Notes under the pieces: model-generated
Database searches by the model: none
The model's input: the letters and a program-made list of their open reading frames with translations, nothing else
Told to the model about the DNA's origin: nothing
Shown here: piece after piece, positions 35,448 to 46,330 of the stretch
Numbering within the stretch: the first letter of the stretch is position 1
Layout: every line of letters begins with the position of its first letter
Position numbers and translations under genes: made by a program
Source of the DNA: Hyphomicrobium sulfonivorans
GTDB lineage: Bacteria > Pseudomonadota > Alphaproteobacteria > Rhizobiales > Hyphomicrobiaceae
Assembly: GCF_013306565.1 (NCBI RefSeq)
Contig: NZ_PZPO01000002.1
Location: 198,501 to 262,500 of the forward strand
Direction: 5' to 3'
Length of the DNA stretch: 64,000 nt

Positions 35448-36857
35448 ATGACCCGAGCCCTGTGGACCTGGGACAGCCTTGTGCCGGCCGCGATTGGCAT
35501 GGCTGAGGGTGTGCCGAGCCAGCCCATCACCGGATTTTCGATCGATACGCGCTCGCTACAACCTGGCGAGGTTTTCGTTGCTCTGCGCGATGTGCGTGAT
35601 GGCCATGATTTCGTGCTGGAAGCGTTTCGCAGAGGTGCGTCGGCGGCGCTGGTCGAGATGGCCTATCGTAAGGCCGATGGCGACGGCGCGCTGATCCGGG
35701 TCGATGATGTTTTGCAGGGGTTGCGCAGCATCGCGGCCGCCGCCCGACGCCGCACCGATGCGCGCATCGTCGCTGTCACCGGCAGCGTCGGCAAAACCGG
35801 CACCAAGGAGGCGCTGCGCTGCTGCCTGTCGCTGATGGCGCCGACGCATGCGGCCGAAAAATCGTTCAACAATCATTGGGGTGTGCCGCTGACACTGGCG
35901 CGCATGCCCGCCGATGTGCGCTACGGCGTGTTTGAAATCGGCATGAACCACGCGGGCGAGATCACGCCGCTGACGGCGCTCGTGCGACCTCATGTTGCCA
36001 TCGTCACCACCGTGGAGCCGGTGCATCTGGAGTTTTTCGGCACCACGGACCGCATCGCCGAGGCGAAGGCGGAAATTTTCTCGGGGCTGGAGCCCGGTGG
36101 TGTGGCGGTGCTGCCGCGCGATAATCCTCATTTTGAGTTGTTGGCGGCCCGCGCGGCGGTGCATGGCGCGCGGGTGGTTTCGTTTGGCCGTCATGAAAAC
36201 GCCGACGTGCGACCGGAACAGTGGGTGCTCGATGCTGAGGGCAGCGATCTCACCGTCCGCTTCGGTGATCGGCTGATTTCGTATCGCATCGGTGCACCCG
36301 GAGCACATCAGGCGCAGAATTCGCTGGCGGTGGTTGCCGCGCTGGATGCGCTAGGTGTTGATGTCGAGGCTGCCATATCGGCGCTGGCTGAGGTGCGCGC
36401 CGCCAAGGGGCGGGGTGAGCGCAGCCGGATCGATCTGGTGGACGGCCCGCTTTTGCTCATAGATGAAAGTTACAACGCCAATCCCGCTTCCATGCGGTCG
36501 GCGCTGGAGGCGATGGCAACGGTGCCCCGTGCGCAGTATCAGCGCCGGATTGCGGTGCTTGGCGATATGCTCGAACTGGGGGAAGCATCCGGCGACCTCC
36601 ACGCCGGACTGAGCGCGACGGTGGAGGCCGCCGAGGTGGATCTGGTGTTCGCCTGCGGGCCGAATATGCAGCGGCTGTATGAGGCGCTGCCGGCATCGCG
36701 GCGCGGCGCCTGGGCACCGGCGTCCGACGGCATAAGGGACGCGGTGCTGGGCAACGTACGCGGCGGCGATGTGGTGGTGGTGAAGGGTTCGCTGGGCTCG
36801 CGCATGGCACCGCTGGTCGACGCGCTGGTTGCCAAGGGGCAGGAAGCACGCGCCTGA
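35448..36857 (+). CDS. murF: UDP-MurNAc-pentapeptide synthetase
   Basis: MurF (469 residues) attaches D-Ala-D-Ala to the UDP-MurNAc tripeptide in the cytoplasm. The N-domain has FSIDTRSLQPGEVFVAL, the ATP loop is VTGSVGKTGTKEAL, and NNHWGVPLTLARMP, EIGMNHAGEI and DESYNANPASM are Mur ligase landmarks. It starts 3 bases after the murE stop, so the two are coupled. Confidence 0.96.
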   Translation: MTRALWTWDSLVPAAIGMAEGVPSQPITGFSIDTRSLQPGEVFVALRDVRDGHDFVLEAFRRGASAALVEMAYRKADGDGALIRVDDVLQGLRSIAAAARRRTDARIVAVTGSVGKTGTKEALRCCLSLMAPTHAAEKSFNNHWGVPLTLARMPADVRYGVFEIGMNHAGEITPLTALVRPHVAIVTTVEPVHLEFFGTTDRIAEAKAEIFSGLEPGGVAVLPRDNPHFELLAARAAVHGARVVSFGRHENADVRPEQWVLDAEGSDLTVRFGDRLISYRIGAPGAHQAQNSLAVVAALDALGVDVEAAISALAEVRAAKGRGERSRIDLVDGPLLLIDESYNANPASMRSALEAMATVPRAQYQRRIAVLGDMLELGEASGDLHAGLSATVEAAEVDLVFACGPNMQRLYEALPASRRGAWAPASDGIRDAVLGNVRGGDVVVVKGSLGSRMAPLVDALVAKGQEARA

Positions 36858-36864
36858 TGAATTT

Positions 36865-36890
36865 ACCGGAGCGCTTGACGGGGCTCCGGT
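36865..36890 (+). promoter_or_regulatory. hairpin in the murF-mraY gap
   Basis: ACCGGAGC and GCTCCGGT flank a 10-base loop just after murF. There is no T-run, so it is more likely an mRNA-stability or processing element than a terminator. Confidence 0.4.
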
Positions 36891-36946
36891 TATGGCACGA
36901 GAGGGAGAGCGGCCGATGCCGTTGGAAGTGTTGGGCGGAGACTTGA

Positions 36947-38029
36947 ATGCTGTATGAACTTGTAGCCTTCAGCGACCAGATCAGCGTGCTGAACGTCTTT
37001 CGCTACATCACGTTCCGCACCGGCGGCGCTATCTTCACCGCATTGCTGTTCGTCATGCTGTTCGGACCCGGCATCATCGATCTGTTGCGGGTTAAGCAGG
37101 GCAAGGGGCAGCCGATCCGTGACGACGGGCCAAAGTCGCATCTGTCGAAGGTGGGCACGCCGACCATGGGCGGCCTGATGATTTTGGCGGGCATCACCGT
37201 TTCGGTGCTGTTGTGGGCCAACCTCAGAAACCCCTACATCTGGATCGTGCTGGGCGTCATGCTAGGTTACGGCGCCATTGGTTTTTATGACGATTATCTG
37301 AAGGTTACGCGCCGCACGTCGTCGGGCTTTTCGAGCCGCATGCGGCTGGGGCTGGAGCTGCTGATCGCGGCTATCGCCACCGGCGCGGTGATGTATCTGG
37401 GTCCGCCGGAAATCAGCCAGGTGCTGACGCTGCCGTTCTTCAAGAACATGGTGCTGGATCTGGGGCTGTTTTTCCTTGTGGTCGGCGTGTTCGTCATCGC
37501 CGGCGCGGGCAATGCGGTGAACCTGACCGATGGTCTCGATGGTCTTGCTATCGTGCCGGTGATGATCGCGGCGGCTACCTTCGGCCTCATTGCGTATTTG
37601 ATCGGCAACGCGAAGTTCGCCCAGTATCTGCAGATCCACTATGTGGCGGGAACGGGTGAGCTGGCTGTCATCTGCGGCGCGCTGATCGGCGCGGGCCTCG
37701 GCTTCCTGTGGTTCAACGCGCCGCCAGCCATGATCTTCATGGGCGACACCGGTTCGCTGGCATTGGGCGGCGCGCTGGGGGCCATCGCGGTGGCGACGAA
37801 GCACGAGATCGTGCTCGGTATCGTTGGCGGCCTGTTCGTGCTGGAGACGCTGTCGGTCATCATTCAGGTGGCGTCGTTCAAGATGACGGGCAAACGCGTG
37901 TTCCGAATGGCGCCGCTACATCACCATTATGAGCAGCAAGGCTGGCAGGAATCGACGGTCGTGGTGCGCTTCTGGATCATCTCGGTGATCCTGGCGCTGG
38001 TCGGCCTCGCAACCCTCAAGCTTCGCTAA
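36947..38029 (+). CDS. mraY: phospho-MurNAc-pentapeptide translocase
   Basis: MraY (360 residues, about ten membrane helices) transfers phospho-MurNAc-pentapeptide to undecaprenyl phosphate, making lipid I. Catalytic and family motifs are intact: FYDDYLKV (Asp pair), [25 protein letters not shown] and PLHHHYE. Length and topology match the family. It follows murF after a 90-base gap. Confidence 0.97.
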   Translation: MLYELVAFSDQISVLNVFRYITFRTGGAIFTALLFVMLFGPGIIDLLRVKQGKGQPIRDDGPKSHLSKVGTPTMGGLMILAGITVSVLLWANLRNPYIWIVLGVMLGYGAIGFYDDYLKVTRRTSSGFSSRMRLGLELLIAAIATGAVMYLGPPEISQVLTLPFFKNMVLDLGLFFLVVGVFVIAGAGNAVNLTDGLDGLAIVPVMIAAATFGLIAYLIGNAKFAQYLQIHYVAGTGELAVICGALIGAGLGFLWFNAPPAMIFMGDTGSLALGGALGAIAVATKHEIVLGIVGGLFVLETLSVIIQVASFKMTGKRVFRMAPLHHHYEQQGWQESTVVVRFWIISVILALVGLATLKLR

Positions 38030-38069
38030 CATCAACGCCTCCGGGCCTCAGTCGCGTTAGATTTCACGC

Positions 38070-39497
38070 ATGATTCGCATCACCAGCTTTGCAGGCAAGC
38101 GGGTGGCAGTGTTCGGCCTTGGGGCTTCGGGCATTGCTACCGCCAAGGCGCTCGTCGCGGGCGGCGCCGATGTTGTCTGCTGTGACGACAATGCCTCGGG
38201 GCTTCAGGCCGCAGCGGATGCCGGGTTGGCAACCGCCGATCTGAAGGAAGCCAACTGGGCCGTTTATGCGGCGCTGATCCTCGCCCCCGGTGTGCCGCTT
38301 ACCCATCCAGAACCGCACTGGACCGTGCGGGCGGCGCGGCTTGCCGGCGTTGAGGTTATCGGCGACCTGGAGCTGTTCGTGCGCGAGCGGCGCTTGCAGG
38401 ATTTCGATGTGCCGCTGATTGCCATCACCGGCACCAACGGCAAATCGACCACGACGGCGCTTGTTGGCCATCTGCTGCGCGAAGCGGGCCGGGATGTTGA
38501 GGTCGGTGGCAACATCGGCACCGCCATGCTGGCGTTGGAGCCGTTCGCGCCCGGCCGCCATTACGTGATCGAGTGCTCGTCCTATCAGATCGATCTCGCG
38601 CCCGGCATCGATGCCAGCGTCGGCGTACTGCTGAACGTGACGCCGGATCATCTGGATCGCCACGGCACGATCGAAAACTATGCGGCGGTGAAGGCGCAGC
38701 TTGTGCTGCAAGCAAAGCACGCCGTTATTGGCGTCGACGACAATTATTGTCGCGCCATCGCCGACAAGCTGATCGACACCAAGGGTGCAGAAGGTGTGCT
38801 GCGCATCTCATCGCGACCCGAGGCGGTGTGCGATGTCGGCGTCGAGGATGGCGATATCGTGCTGCGCCGCGACGGCTGGGAATCCACCATTGCCGGACTG
38901 GCGGGCATCGGTTCGCTGCGTGGCGCGCACAATGCCGAAAACGCCTGCGCTGCCGCGGCGGCACTACTGTCGCTGCCGCAACCGCTGAAGCCAAACGAAA
39001 TCGATGCTGGACTGAAAACGTTCCCCGGACTGGCGCACCGGATGGAGCAACTCGGCCGGGTGGGGCAGACGCTGTTCGTCAACGACTCGAAGGCGACCAA
39101 CGCGGATTCCACCGAGAAGGCGCTGCTTTCGTTCAAGGGCAACATCTTCTGGATTCTTGGCGGCAAGCCCAAAGCCGGCGGCATTGCCGAGCTCGTTCCG
39201 TATTTCGACCGTGTCGCCAAGGCGTATCTGATCGGCGAAGCGACCGAGGATTTCGCGGCGACGCTGGAAGAAGGCAAGGTGAAGTTCGAGCGTTGCGGAA
39301 CGCTGGAAGCTGCAACGAAAGCTGCCGCGCGCGACGCCGCAGCTTCGCTCAACGGTGCATCCGCTGAGCCGGTGGTTCTGCTGTCGCCCGCGTGTGCCTC
39401 GTTCGATCAATTCCGCAATTTCGAAGTGCGCGGCGATGCCTTCCGCGCGCAGGTCGCCGCTCTGCCCGGCTTCAGTGCTTTCCGGAGCGGGGCATGA
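38070..39497 (+). CDS. murD: UDP-MurNAc-Ala-D-Glu ligase
   Basis: MurD (475 residues) adds D-Glu to UDP-MurNAc-L-Ala. It has an N-terminal Rossmann-like UDP-binding part ([17 protein letters not shown]), the ATP loop [18 protein letters not shown], the central [11 protein letters not shown], and the C-domain [12 protein letters not shown] and [12 protein letters not shown], all diagnostic. Its TGA overlaps the ftsW ATG (ATGA). Confidence 0.97.
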   Translation: MIRITSFAGKRVAVFGLGASGIATAKALVAGGADVVCCDDNASGLQAAADAGLATADLKEANWAVYAALILAPGVPLTHPEPHWTVRAARLAGVEVIGDLELFVRERRLQDFDVPLIAITGTNGKSTTTALVGHLLREAGRDVEVGGNIGTAMLALEPFAPGRHYVIECSSYQIDLAPGIDASVGVLLNVTPDHLDRHGTIENYAAVKAQLVLQAKHAVIGVDDNYCRAIADKLIDTKGAEGVLRISSRPEAVCDVGVEDGDIVLRRDGWESTIAGLAGIGSLRGAHNAENACAAAAALLSLPQPLKPNEIDAGLKTFPGLAHRMEQLGRVGQTLFVNDSKATNADSTEKALLSFKGNIFWILGGKPKAGGIAELVPYFDRVAKAYLIGEATEDFAATLEEGKVKFERCGTLEAATKAAARDAAASLNGASAEPVVLLSPACASFDQFRNFEVRGDAFRAQVAALPGFSAFRSGA

Positions 39498-40684
39498 GGC
39501 TGTCGCGCGCCGACAGGAGCCGCGTCGCCGACTGGTGGTTTACGGTCGATCACGTGCTCGTCGGTGCTATCCTGGCGCTTGTCGCGGCCGGCCTGGTGCT
39601 GTCGTTGGCGGCCAGTCCCGCCGTGGCGCTGCGCAAGGATTTGCCGACGTATCATTTCGTTGAGCGGCATCTGATCTTTTCCGCCATCGGCGTCGTGGTG
39701 ATGCTGGCGGTGTCGCTGTTGAGCCCGCGCGGCGTGCGCCGCCTCGCGCTGTTGCTGTTCGGCGCTTCGCTTGCCGGATTGCTGGTGGTGTTCTTTACCG
39801 GCGCTGAAATGCAGGGCGCGCGGCGCTGGCTTTCAATCGCGGGCCATTCGCTGCAGCCGTCTGAATTTGCCAAGCCGGGGTTTGTAGTGCTGTCGGCGTG
39901 GCTGTTCGCCGAGAGCGGCAAGCGCGCAGACATGCCTGCGGTTCCGCTGGCGATCATCCTGCTGCTGTGCTTCACGGGCCTGTTGCTGTCGCAGCCGGAC
40001 GTTGGCCAGACGCTGCTCGTCATTGCTGTCTGGACGTCGCTGTATTTTCTTTCCGGGCAGCCGCTGCTGGGCGCTGGCATCATTGCGGGTTGCGGCGTGC
40101 TGAGCTTCGCATTCGCCTATTCCACGTTCGACCATGTGCGCTATCGCATCGACAAGTTCCTGTTCGCGACGCCGGGTGATTTTTCGCAGCTTGATCGCGC
40201 GATGCGCTCGTTTTCCGAGGGCGGATTTTTAGGACGCGGGCCGGGCGAGGGCGTCATCAAAACGGTACTGCCCGACGCGCACACGGACTTCATCTTCGCG
40301 GTCGTGGCGGAGGAATATGGCATCATCGCCTGCATGGTTCTGCTGGGGCTGTTCGCGTTCATCGTCATGCGTGCCCTTGTCACCGCCGCGCAGGAGAGCG
40401 ATGCCGGAATACGTCTTGCCATACAGGGTTTGGCAATCCTGTTCGGCACGCAGGCGCTCATCAACATGGGAGTGAACGTGGGCCTGCTGCCCGCGAAGGG
40501 CATCACGCTACCGTTCATTTCATCGGGCGGCTCGTCGATGATTGCGGTTTCGTTGACGCTTGGCATGCTATTGGCGTTGACGCGGCATCGCCCGCACGCG
40601 ACCCGGCTGAGAAAGCCCCCACTGCTGAACGACATGGCTCCCATGGATCAACGTTTGCAGACATCAGGATCGGCGCAGAAGTGA
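39494..40684 (+). CDS. ftsW: septal glycan polymerase FtsW (SEDS family)
   Basis: FtsW (396 residues) polymerises septal glycan strands with FtsI. About ten membrane helices carry SEDS landmarks: [35 protein letters not shown], the extracellular loop with [19 protein letters not shown], and [22 protein letters not shown] precedes the ATG, which overlaps the murD stop; an open frame from 39392 lies inside murD and is not the start. It ends overlapping murG. Confidence 0.96.
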   Translation: MRLSRADRSRVADWWFTVDHVLVGAILALVAAGLVLSLAASPAVALRKDLPTYHFVERHLIFSAIGVVVMLAVSLLSPRGVRRLALLLFGASLAGLLVVFFTGAEMQGARRWLSIAGHSLQPSEFAKPGFVVLSAWLFAESGKRADMPAVPLAIILLLCFTGLLLSQPDVGQTLLVIAVWTSLYFLSGQPLLGAGIIAGCGVLSFAFAYSTFDHVRYRIDKFLFATPGDFSQLDRAMRSFSEGGFLGRGPGEGVIKTVLPDAHTDFIFAVVAEEYGIIACMVLLGLFAFIVMRALVTAAQESDAGIRLAIQGLAILFGTQALINMGVNVGLLPAKGITLPFISSGGSSMIAVSLTLGMLLALTRHRPHATRLRKPPLLNDMAPMDQRLQTSGSAQK

Positions 40685-41787
40685 ACAATACGCAGCACAC
40701 TGTACTGTTGGCAGCAGGCGGGACCGGCGGGCATCTGTTCCCCGCGCAGGCACTGGCCGAGGAACTGGCCCGGCGCGGTATCGAGGTTGATCTGGCAACG
40801 GATATGCGCGGCGACCGTTATGGCACCGGCTTTCCCGCGCGCACGGTTTATCGTCTGCCATCGGCGACGCTGGGCAGCCGCTCGCCGATGGCGGTGGCGC
40901 GCACCGGATGGCTGCTGACGCAAGGCCTGTTCAACGCGTATCAGCTGCTGGGCCGCGTGCGCCCGAAGGTGGTGGTGGGCTTCGGCGGCTATCCGACGTT
41001 CGCGCCGATCAAGGCTGCGCAACTGCGTGGCATCCCGACGTTGCTGCACGAGCAGAACGCTGTGCTGGGACGCGCCAACCGCATGCTGGCCAAGGGTGCG
41101 ACGGGGATTGCGACGTCGTTTGGCCAGACCAAGTTTCTGCTGCCGGAATGGCAGCCAAAGGTGAGGCTGATCGGCAACCCGGTGCGCAGTTCCGTGATGG
41201 CCGCGGCGCAGCTCGCCTATCGGGCGCCTGACGCTGACGGCCCGCTGAAGCTGCTCGTGTTCGGTGGCAGCCAGGGTGCGCGCTTCTTTTCCGAGGCGGT
41301 CCCTCCGGCGTTGGCGCTGCTGCCGGAAAGTTTGCGGCGGCGCCTGGAGGTTGTGCAGCAGGCGCGTGCCGAGGACGCCGACGCGGTGAAAGCCGCTTAT
41401 GCCGAAAGCGGCATAAGGGCTGAGGTATCACATTTCTTTGCTGATCTTCCTGAACGGATGGCTGCGACGCATCTGGTCATTGGCCGCTCCGGCGCCTCGA
41501 CAGTTGCTGAACTGACAGTCATCGGACGCCCGTCAATTCTGGTTCCGCTGCCGCACGCGATCGATAACGATCAGCTCCAGAATGCCGGCAGGCTTGCCGA
41601 ATCCGGGGCTGCCTGGTGTATCGAGCAGAAGGATTTGTCGTCGCAGCGGCTTGCGCATGACATCGCAAGGCTGTTGGGTGATCCTGGACTCCTGACCTTG
41701 GCGGCAGACGCCACCAAAAAACTTGGGTTGCCGGATGCGGCTGTGCGTCTGGCCGATATGGCCGAAGAACTGATACGTTTGAAGTGA
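40681..41787 (+). CDS. murG: lipid II-forming GlcNAc transferase
   Basis: MurG (368 residues) adds GlcNAc to lipid I at the inner face of the membrane. The Gly-rich loop LAAGGTGGHLFPAQALAEEL, the GGYPTFAP segment, HEQNAVLGRAN and the UDP-GlcNAc site IGRSGASTVAELTVIGRPSILVPLPHA (seen in sequence order) identify it. It starts at a GTG overlapping the ftsW stop (GTGA). Confidence 0.97.
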   Translation: MNNTQHTVLLAAGGTGGHLFPAQALAEELARRGIEVDLATDMRGDRYGTGFPARTVYRLPSATLGSRSPMAVARTGWLLTQGLFNAYQLLGRVRPKVVVGFGGYPTFAPIKAAQLRGIPTLLHEQNAVLGRANRMLAKGATGIATSFGQTKFLLPEWQPKVRLIGNPVRSSVMAAAQLAYRAPDADGPLKLLVFGGSQGARFFSEAVPPALALLPESLRRRLEVVQQARAEDADAVKAAYAESGIRAEVSHFFADLPERMAATHLVIGRSGASTVAELTVIGRPSILVPLPHAIDNDQLQNAGRLAESGAAWCIEQKDLSSQRLAHDIARLLGDPGLLTLAADATKKLGLPDAAVRLADMAEELIRLK

Positions 41788-41896
41788 TTCGGACAGGTTG
41801 GTTGTGTTGCGGCTGTGGGGGCTAGAGCAGTCGTCGCCATCGGCGAGCCATGATGCTGCTGCCAGTGGCTGACGTATAAGAACGAGGGATTACCGC

Positions 41897-43330
41897 ATGC
41901 AGATGCCCCGCGAGATCGGGACCTTCCACATCATCGGAATCGGCGGGATCGGCATGAGCGCCATCGCCGAGATTCTTCTCGCAAAAGGCTATGCGGTCCA
42001 GGGCAGCGACCAGAAAGATTCGCCCAACGTGCGCCGGTTGCGCGCCAAGGGTATGCGGGTTTTCATCGGCCACGATGCGGTGAACCTGGTGGGCGCGCGC
42101 TGCGTCGTCATCTCGACGGCGGTGAAGGCTGGTAATCCCGAGCTTGAGGCCGCCCGCGCGAAGGGCATTCCAGTCATCCGCCGCGCCGAGATGCTGGCCG
42201 AGCTGATGCGGCTCTATTCGACTGTCTCGATCACGGGCACGCACGGCAAGACGACGACGACCTCGCTGACGTCACACATCTTTGCCGCTTCGGGCACCGA
42301 TCCCACGGTTATCTCCGGCGGCATCATCCAGGACTGGGGCACCAATGCGCGCCTCGGCAAGGGCGACTGGATGATCGTTGAGGCTGATGAATCCGACGGC
42401 ACGTTCGTGCGTCTGCCGACGCAGATTGGCGTCGTGACCAACATCGATCCGGAGCACCTCGACTACTTCAAGTCGGTCGAGAACATGCACCGCGAATACG
42501 AGAACTTCCTGCGCAACATTCCGTTCTATGGCCTGGCGGTCGTGTGCGTCGATCATCCCGTTTCGCGCGAGATGGTTGAGCGGCTGGAACTGCGCCGCGA
42601 CGGGCGCCCGCTGCTGACATACGGCACCATGCCGGGGGCGGATCTGCGTCTCGTCGGGCTGGTGCATGAAGCCGGTGGCATCGTCATCGATGCCGACCTG
42701 AGCTCGCGCGTTGCCGGTGGTGAGCGTCAGCTGCGCGGCTGGAAAATTTCAGTGTCGGGCCAGCACAACGCGCTGAACGCACTGGCGGCCATCGCTGTTG
42801 CAAGCGAAGCCGGCATCAACGATGGCGCCATTCGCCGGGCGCTTGGAACCTTTGCGGGTGTGAAGCGTCGCTTCGAGCTGACCGGCGAGTGGAACGGCGC
42901 AGCCATCTATGACGACTATGCGCATCATCCGGCCGAGATCAGCGCTGTTCTGGCGGCCGCACGTGGTGGCGCACGCGGTCGCATCATCGCGGTGTTCGAG
43001 CCGCACCGCTATTCGCGCGTGAATGATCTGTTCGGTGAATTCTGCACGTGCTTTGGCGATGCCGACACGGTGGTCGTAGCGCCGATGTATTCGGCCGGTG
43101 AGCAGCCGCTGCCGGGCATCGATCAGCGTTATATCGCCGAGGGCATCCGTGCTGCGGGTCATCTGTCAGCGATCCACCTCGACAGCATCCAGGATCTGAC
43201 GCCGATGTTGCGGCATCATATTCGCCCCGGTGACACGGTGATCTGCCTTGGCGCAGGCACCTCCACCGAATGGGCGCATGCACTTCCCGGTTGGCTTGCG
43301 GTCGATGAGCCGCGGCGCGTCAACGCGTAA
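41897..43330 (+). CDS. murC: UDP-MurNAc-L-alanine ligase
   Basis: MurC (477 residues) adds the first amino acid, L-Ala, to UDP-MurNAc. The N-terminal [18 protein letters not shown], the ATP loop [32 protein letters not shown] and the C-domain [11 protein letters not shown] and FEPHRYSR are diagnostic. GAGGGA precedes the ATG. The gap of about 110 bases to murG has no gene and may hold a secondary promoter. Confidence 0.97.
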   Translation: MQMPREIGTFHIIGIGGIGMSAIAEILLAKGYAVQGSDQKDSPNVRRLRAKGMRVFIGHDAVNLVGARCVVISTAVKAGNPELEAARAKGIPVIRRAEMLAELMRLYSTVSITGTHGKTTTTSLTSHIFAASGTDPTVISGGIIQDWGTNARLGKGDWMIVEADESDGTFVRLPTQIGVVTNIDPEHLDYFKSVENMHREYENFLRNIPFYGLAVVCVDHPVSREMVERLELRRDGRPLLTYGTMPGADLRLVGLVHEAGGIVIDADLSSRVAGGERQLRGWKISVSGQHNALNALAAIAVASEAGINDGAIRRALGTFAGVKRRFELTGEWNGAAIYDDYAHHPAEISAVLAAARGGARGRIIAVFEPHRYSRVNDLFGEFCTCFGDADTVVVAPMYSAGEQPLPGIDQRYIAEGIRAAGHLSAIHLDSIQDLTPMLRHHIRPGDTVICLGAGTSTEWAHALPGWLAVDEPRRVNA

Positions 43331-43367
43331 ACTGCCTGTTCCATCAGACATTAGCGGAGGCGCGACG

Positions 43368-44333
43368 TTGACGGTTTCCGATCTCAGCGCTGATCTGGCG
43401 GCTATGATGCCGGATCTGCGTGGTCGTCTTGCTGCGGATGTGCGGCTGGCCGACATCACATGGTTCCGGGTTGGCGGCGCTGCGCAGGCGCTGTTCACTC
43501 CAGCCGATGAAGCCGACCTGGCTTACTTCCTCGCCAACTGTCCGCGCGATTTGCCGGTTACGGTGATCGGACTTGGCTCCAACCTGCTGGTGCGCGATGG
43601 CGGCGTTGAAGGCGTGGTGATCCGCCTTGGGCGCGGCTTTGCCAACGTCACCGCTGAGCCGGGCAACCGCATCCGCGCCGGCACGGCTGTGCCGGATGTG
43701 AAAGTTGCGCGTGCTGCTGCCGATGCAGGCATCGCGGGGCTGGCTTTCTATCGGGGTATTCCCGGTTCGATCGGTGGCGCGCTGCGCATGAACGCCGGTG
43801 CGCACGGCAGCGAAACCAAGGACGTTCTGTTTGAGGCCCGCGCGGTCGACCGTCAGGGCAACATCCACGTGCTGTCGAATGCCGACATGGGGTTCAGCTA
43901 TCGCCACAGCTCGGTGCCGAAGGATTGGATTCTTACCGAAGCGCTGTATCAGGGCCGCCCCGGCGCTTCCGCCGCCATCCTGCAAGAGATGGAAGAGGTG
44001 GCGCAGTATCGTGAGAAGAACCAGCCGATCAAGGAACGCACTGGCGGCTCCACGTTCAAGAACCCGCCGGGCCAAAGTTCATGGCGGCTGGTGGATGAAG
44101 CCGGGTGCCGTGGCCTGCGTGTCGGCGGCGCCAAGGTTTCGGAGATGCACTGTAACTTCCTGATCAACGACGCCAACGCCACCGCCGAAGACATTGAACG
44201 TCTGGGCGAGACGGTGCGTGCGCGTGTGAAGGCGAGTTCCGGCGTTGAACTGCAATGGGAAATCATCCGCCTCGGAGAACCGCTGCCCGGATGCCCGACA
44301 GGTGAAGCACTCGCGGAGGCGGAAGTTCTATGA
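43368..44333 (+). CDS. murB: UDP-N-acetylenolpyruvoylglucosamine reductase
   Basis: MurB (321 residues) uses FAD and NADPH to make UDP-MurNAc. It shows [59 protein letters not shown] and GSTFKNPPG (with the catalytic Ser region), in family order and type II style. TTG at 43368 is taken as the start because GCGGAGG lies 7 bases before it; the frame opens earlier inside murC without a ribosome site. The stop overlaps ddl (ATGA). Confidence 0.95.
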   Translation: MTVSDLSADLAAMMPDLRGRLAADVRLADITWFRVGGAAQALFTPADEADLAYFLANCPRDLPVTVIGLGSNLLVRDGGVEGVVIRLGRGFANVTAEPGNRIRAGTAVPDVKVARAAADAGIAGLAFYRGIPGSIGGALRMNAGAHGSETKDVLFEARAVDRQGNIHVLSNADMGFSYRHSSVPKDWILTEALYQGRPGASAAILQEMEEVAQYREKNQPIKERTGGSTFKNPPGQSSWRLVDEAGCRGLRVGGAKVSEMHCNFLINDANATAEDIERLGETVRARVKASSGVELQWEIIRLGEPLPGCPTGEALAEAEVL

Positions 44334-45280
44334 TCGGTAAGGCGCCGGAGCGTACGCGCGAGCATGTCGCTGTGTTGATGGGCGGCTGGTCGGCGGAGCG
44401 CGATGTCAGTTTGCGGTCCGGCGCTGCATGCGCCAAGGCGCTTGAGGGCGAAGGTTATCGCGTCACGCAGATTGACGTCGATCGCGATATCGCCGCGCGC
44501 CTGAAAGAAGTGCAGCCGGATGTGTGCTTCAACGCACTTCATGGCCGCTTCGGTGAGGATGGCTGTCTGCAGGGCGTGCTGGAGTGCCTGGCCATTCCCT
44601 ATACGCACTCGGGCGTGCTGGCATCGGCATTGGCCATGCATAAGGAACGCGCCAAGGATGTGATGCGCCTTGCCGGTGTGCCGGTCGCGGAAGCGGAAGT
44701 TGTGACGCGCCGCGAAGCCATGGAGCGCCATGCGATCAAGCCGCCCTACGTGGTGAAGCCGGTTGATGAGGGTTCGAGCGTCGGCGTCGTTATCGTCGAG
44801 GTGGGCGCTAACGGGCCGCCTGCGCGCATCGGCGAGATCGGCAAGCCGGACGACCTGGTGATGGTGGAGCGCTACATTCCCGGCCGCGAGCTGACCTGCG
44901 CGGTGATCGGCGATTTCGTTTCCAACATCATCGAGATCAAGCCGCTGAAGGGCCTCGAATTCTACGATTACGAGGCGAAGTACGCGCCCGGCGGCTCTCA
45001 GCATGTTTTGCCGGCAGATGTTTCACCGGATGTTTACCAATTGGTCCAGAAATACACGTTGGCGGCGTGCAGCGCATTGGGATGCCGGGGCGCCGCACGT
45101 GCCGATTTTCGTTTCGACGATGCGGCCGCCGGAGGGACGGGTGAACTGATCTGCCTTGAGGTCAATACACAGCCGGGCATGACGGAGACGTCGCTGGTGC
45201 CTGAGCTGGCGCAATACGCGGGCTGGTCGTTTGGCGAGCTCGTCAGGTTTTTGGTCGAGGATGCGAGTTGCAACAGGTAG
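44330..45280 (+). CDS. ddl: D-alanine--D-alanine ligase
   Basis: Ddl (316 residues) makes the D-Ala-D-Ala dipeptide used by MurF. It is an ATP-grasp enzyme: [17 protein letters not shown] at the N-terminus, [33 protein letters not shown] for ATP, and [18 protein letters not shown] for metal and substrate, all intact. It starts on the murB stop and overlaps the probable ftsQ start by 13 bases. Confidence 0.96.
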   Translation: MIGKAPERTREHVAVLMGGWSAERDVSLRSGAACAKALEGEGYRVTQIDVDRDIAARLKEVQPDVCFNALHGRFGEDGCLQGVLECLAIPYTHSGVLASALAMHKERAKDVMRLAGVPVAEAEVVTRREAMERHAIKPPYVVKPVDEGSSVGVVIVEVGANGPPARIGEIGKPDDLVMVERYIPGRELTCAVIGDFVSNIIEIKPLKGLEFYDYEAKYAPGGSQHVLPADVSPDVYQLVQKYTLAACSALGCRGAARADFRFDDAAAGGTGELICLEVNTQPGMTETSLVPELAQYAGWSFGELVRFLVEDASCNR

Positions 45281-46311
45281 GGGGCGAGTTGGGAGTTGCG
45301 CAGCGAGTGCCGAAGGCACCGTCGCTCAAATCCGCTACAGGCCGCACTACCACAGAGACTGAACGTCCCCGCCGTCAACGCAAGGCAGCCGCCGACGCCA
45401 AGGCTGCGCCAAACACCAAGACATCGAAGCCCAAGACAAGCGCGCGGTCCGGCTCCGCGAGATCCGGGGCTGCAGGATCTGGCACAGCTAGGTCCGGATC
45501 GCTGCAGCTGCGCCGCCGTCCGATGCCCCGCTATACAACCTATGGCCGCCGTCTTGGCATGGCGCTGTTCATGGGGCTTTTCGGTGCGCTTGCTTTCTCG
45601 TTGCTGACCGATGGCGGCACCCGCACGCGGGAGGTCGCCAGTTTCCTGCCGGCTGCGGATCAGGTCCTCAGCTGGACCGGTCTGCGGATCGAGCAGGTGG
45701 CACTCACCGGCCAGCGCTTTACGTCCGATGCGGATGTATTTGAAGCTATCGATCTACCGAACGCCGGCTCGCTCGCAACCTTCGACGTGGAAGCGGCGCG
45801 CGAACGCGTTGAGGCGTTGCCGTGGGTTTCAACCGCAGCCGTCAGTCGCGTTTATCCGGCTTCGCTCGACATCCGTATCACCGAACGGCGGCCGACAGCG
45901 CTGTGGGCAAATGGTGGGCGTGAGTTTCTGGTCGATAACACCGGACGCGTGCTGTCGGGCCTGAAGCCCGGCACGATGGTTCGCTTGCCGCGTCTTGCCG
46001 GCGAAGGCGCGCCGCAGGATGCCAGAGCGCTGCTTGAGCTTATCGTGCGCTATCCGAACATTGCTGAGCGCTTTGTCTTGGCCGAGCGTGTCGGTGGCCG
46101 TCGCTGGACGCTGCATCTGAAGAATGGGCTTGTCGTTCACCTCGGCGCCGATCGCGAAGCGGTGGCGTTTGCCGCGCTCTCCTCGCCGGACGAGCTTGGC
46201 GGATTTCTCAACGCACGCAATGTCGTCATCGATCTGAGGGCCCGTGGCCGCATCGTTGTGCGCCGGGCCCCCGCGTCGACATCCATTATTCAACCCCCAA
46301 GTCAGAGTTAG
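45268..46311 (+). CDS. ftsQ: cell division protein FtsQ
   Basis: FtsQ (347 residues) bridges early and late division proteins. A long basic low-complexity cytoplasmic part with Ser-Gly-Ala-Arg repeats (SARSGSARSGAAGSG) precedes one membrane helix (about residues 95-115, MALFMGLFGALAFSLL). The periplasmic POTRA domain follows (IEQVALTGQRFTSDADVFEAI), then the FtsQ beta-domain (RVYPASLDIRITERRPTALW). The start is uncertain: TTG at 45268 follows GAGGA and overlaps ddl, while TTG at 45289 follows AGGGGGCGAG. No ATG is available. Confidence 0.92.
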   Translation: MQQVGGELGVAQRVPKAPSLKSATGRTTTETERPRRQRKAAADAKAAPNTKTSKPKTSARSGSARSGAAGSGTARSGSLQLRRRPMPRYTTYGRRLGMALFMGLFGALAFSLLTDGGTRTREVASFLPAADQVLSWTGLRIEQVALTGQRFTSDADVFEAIDLPNAGSLATFDVEAARERVEALPWVSTAAVSRVYPASLDIRITERRPTALWANGGREFLVDNTGRVLSGLKPGTMVRLPRLAGEGAPQDARALLELIVRYPNIAERFVLAERVGGRRWTLHLKNGLVVHLGADREAVAFAALSSPDELGGFLNARNVVIDLRARGRIVVRRAPASTSIIQPPSQS

Positions 46312-46330
46312 TAGGTCGAGGAAGACCGTG

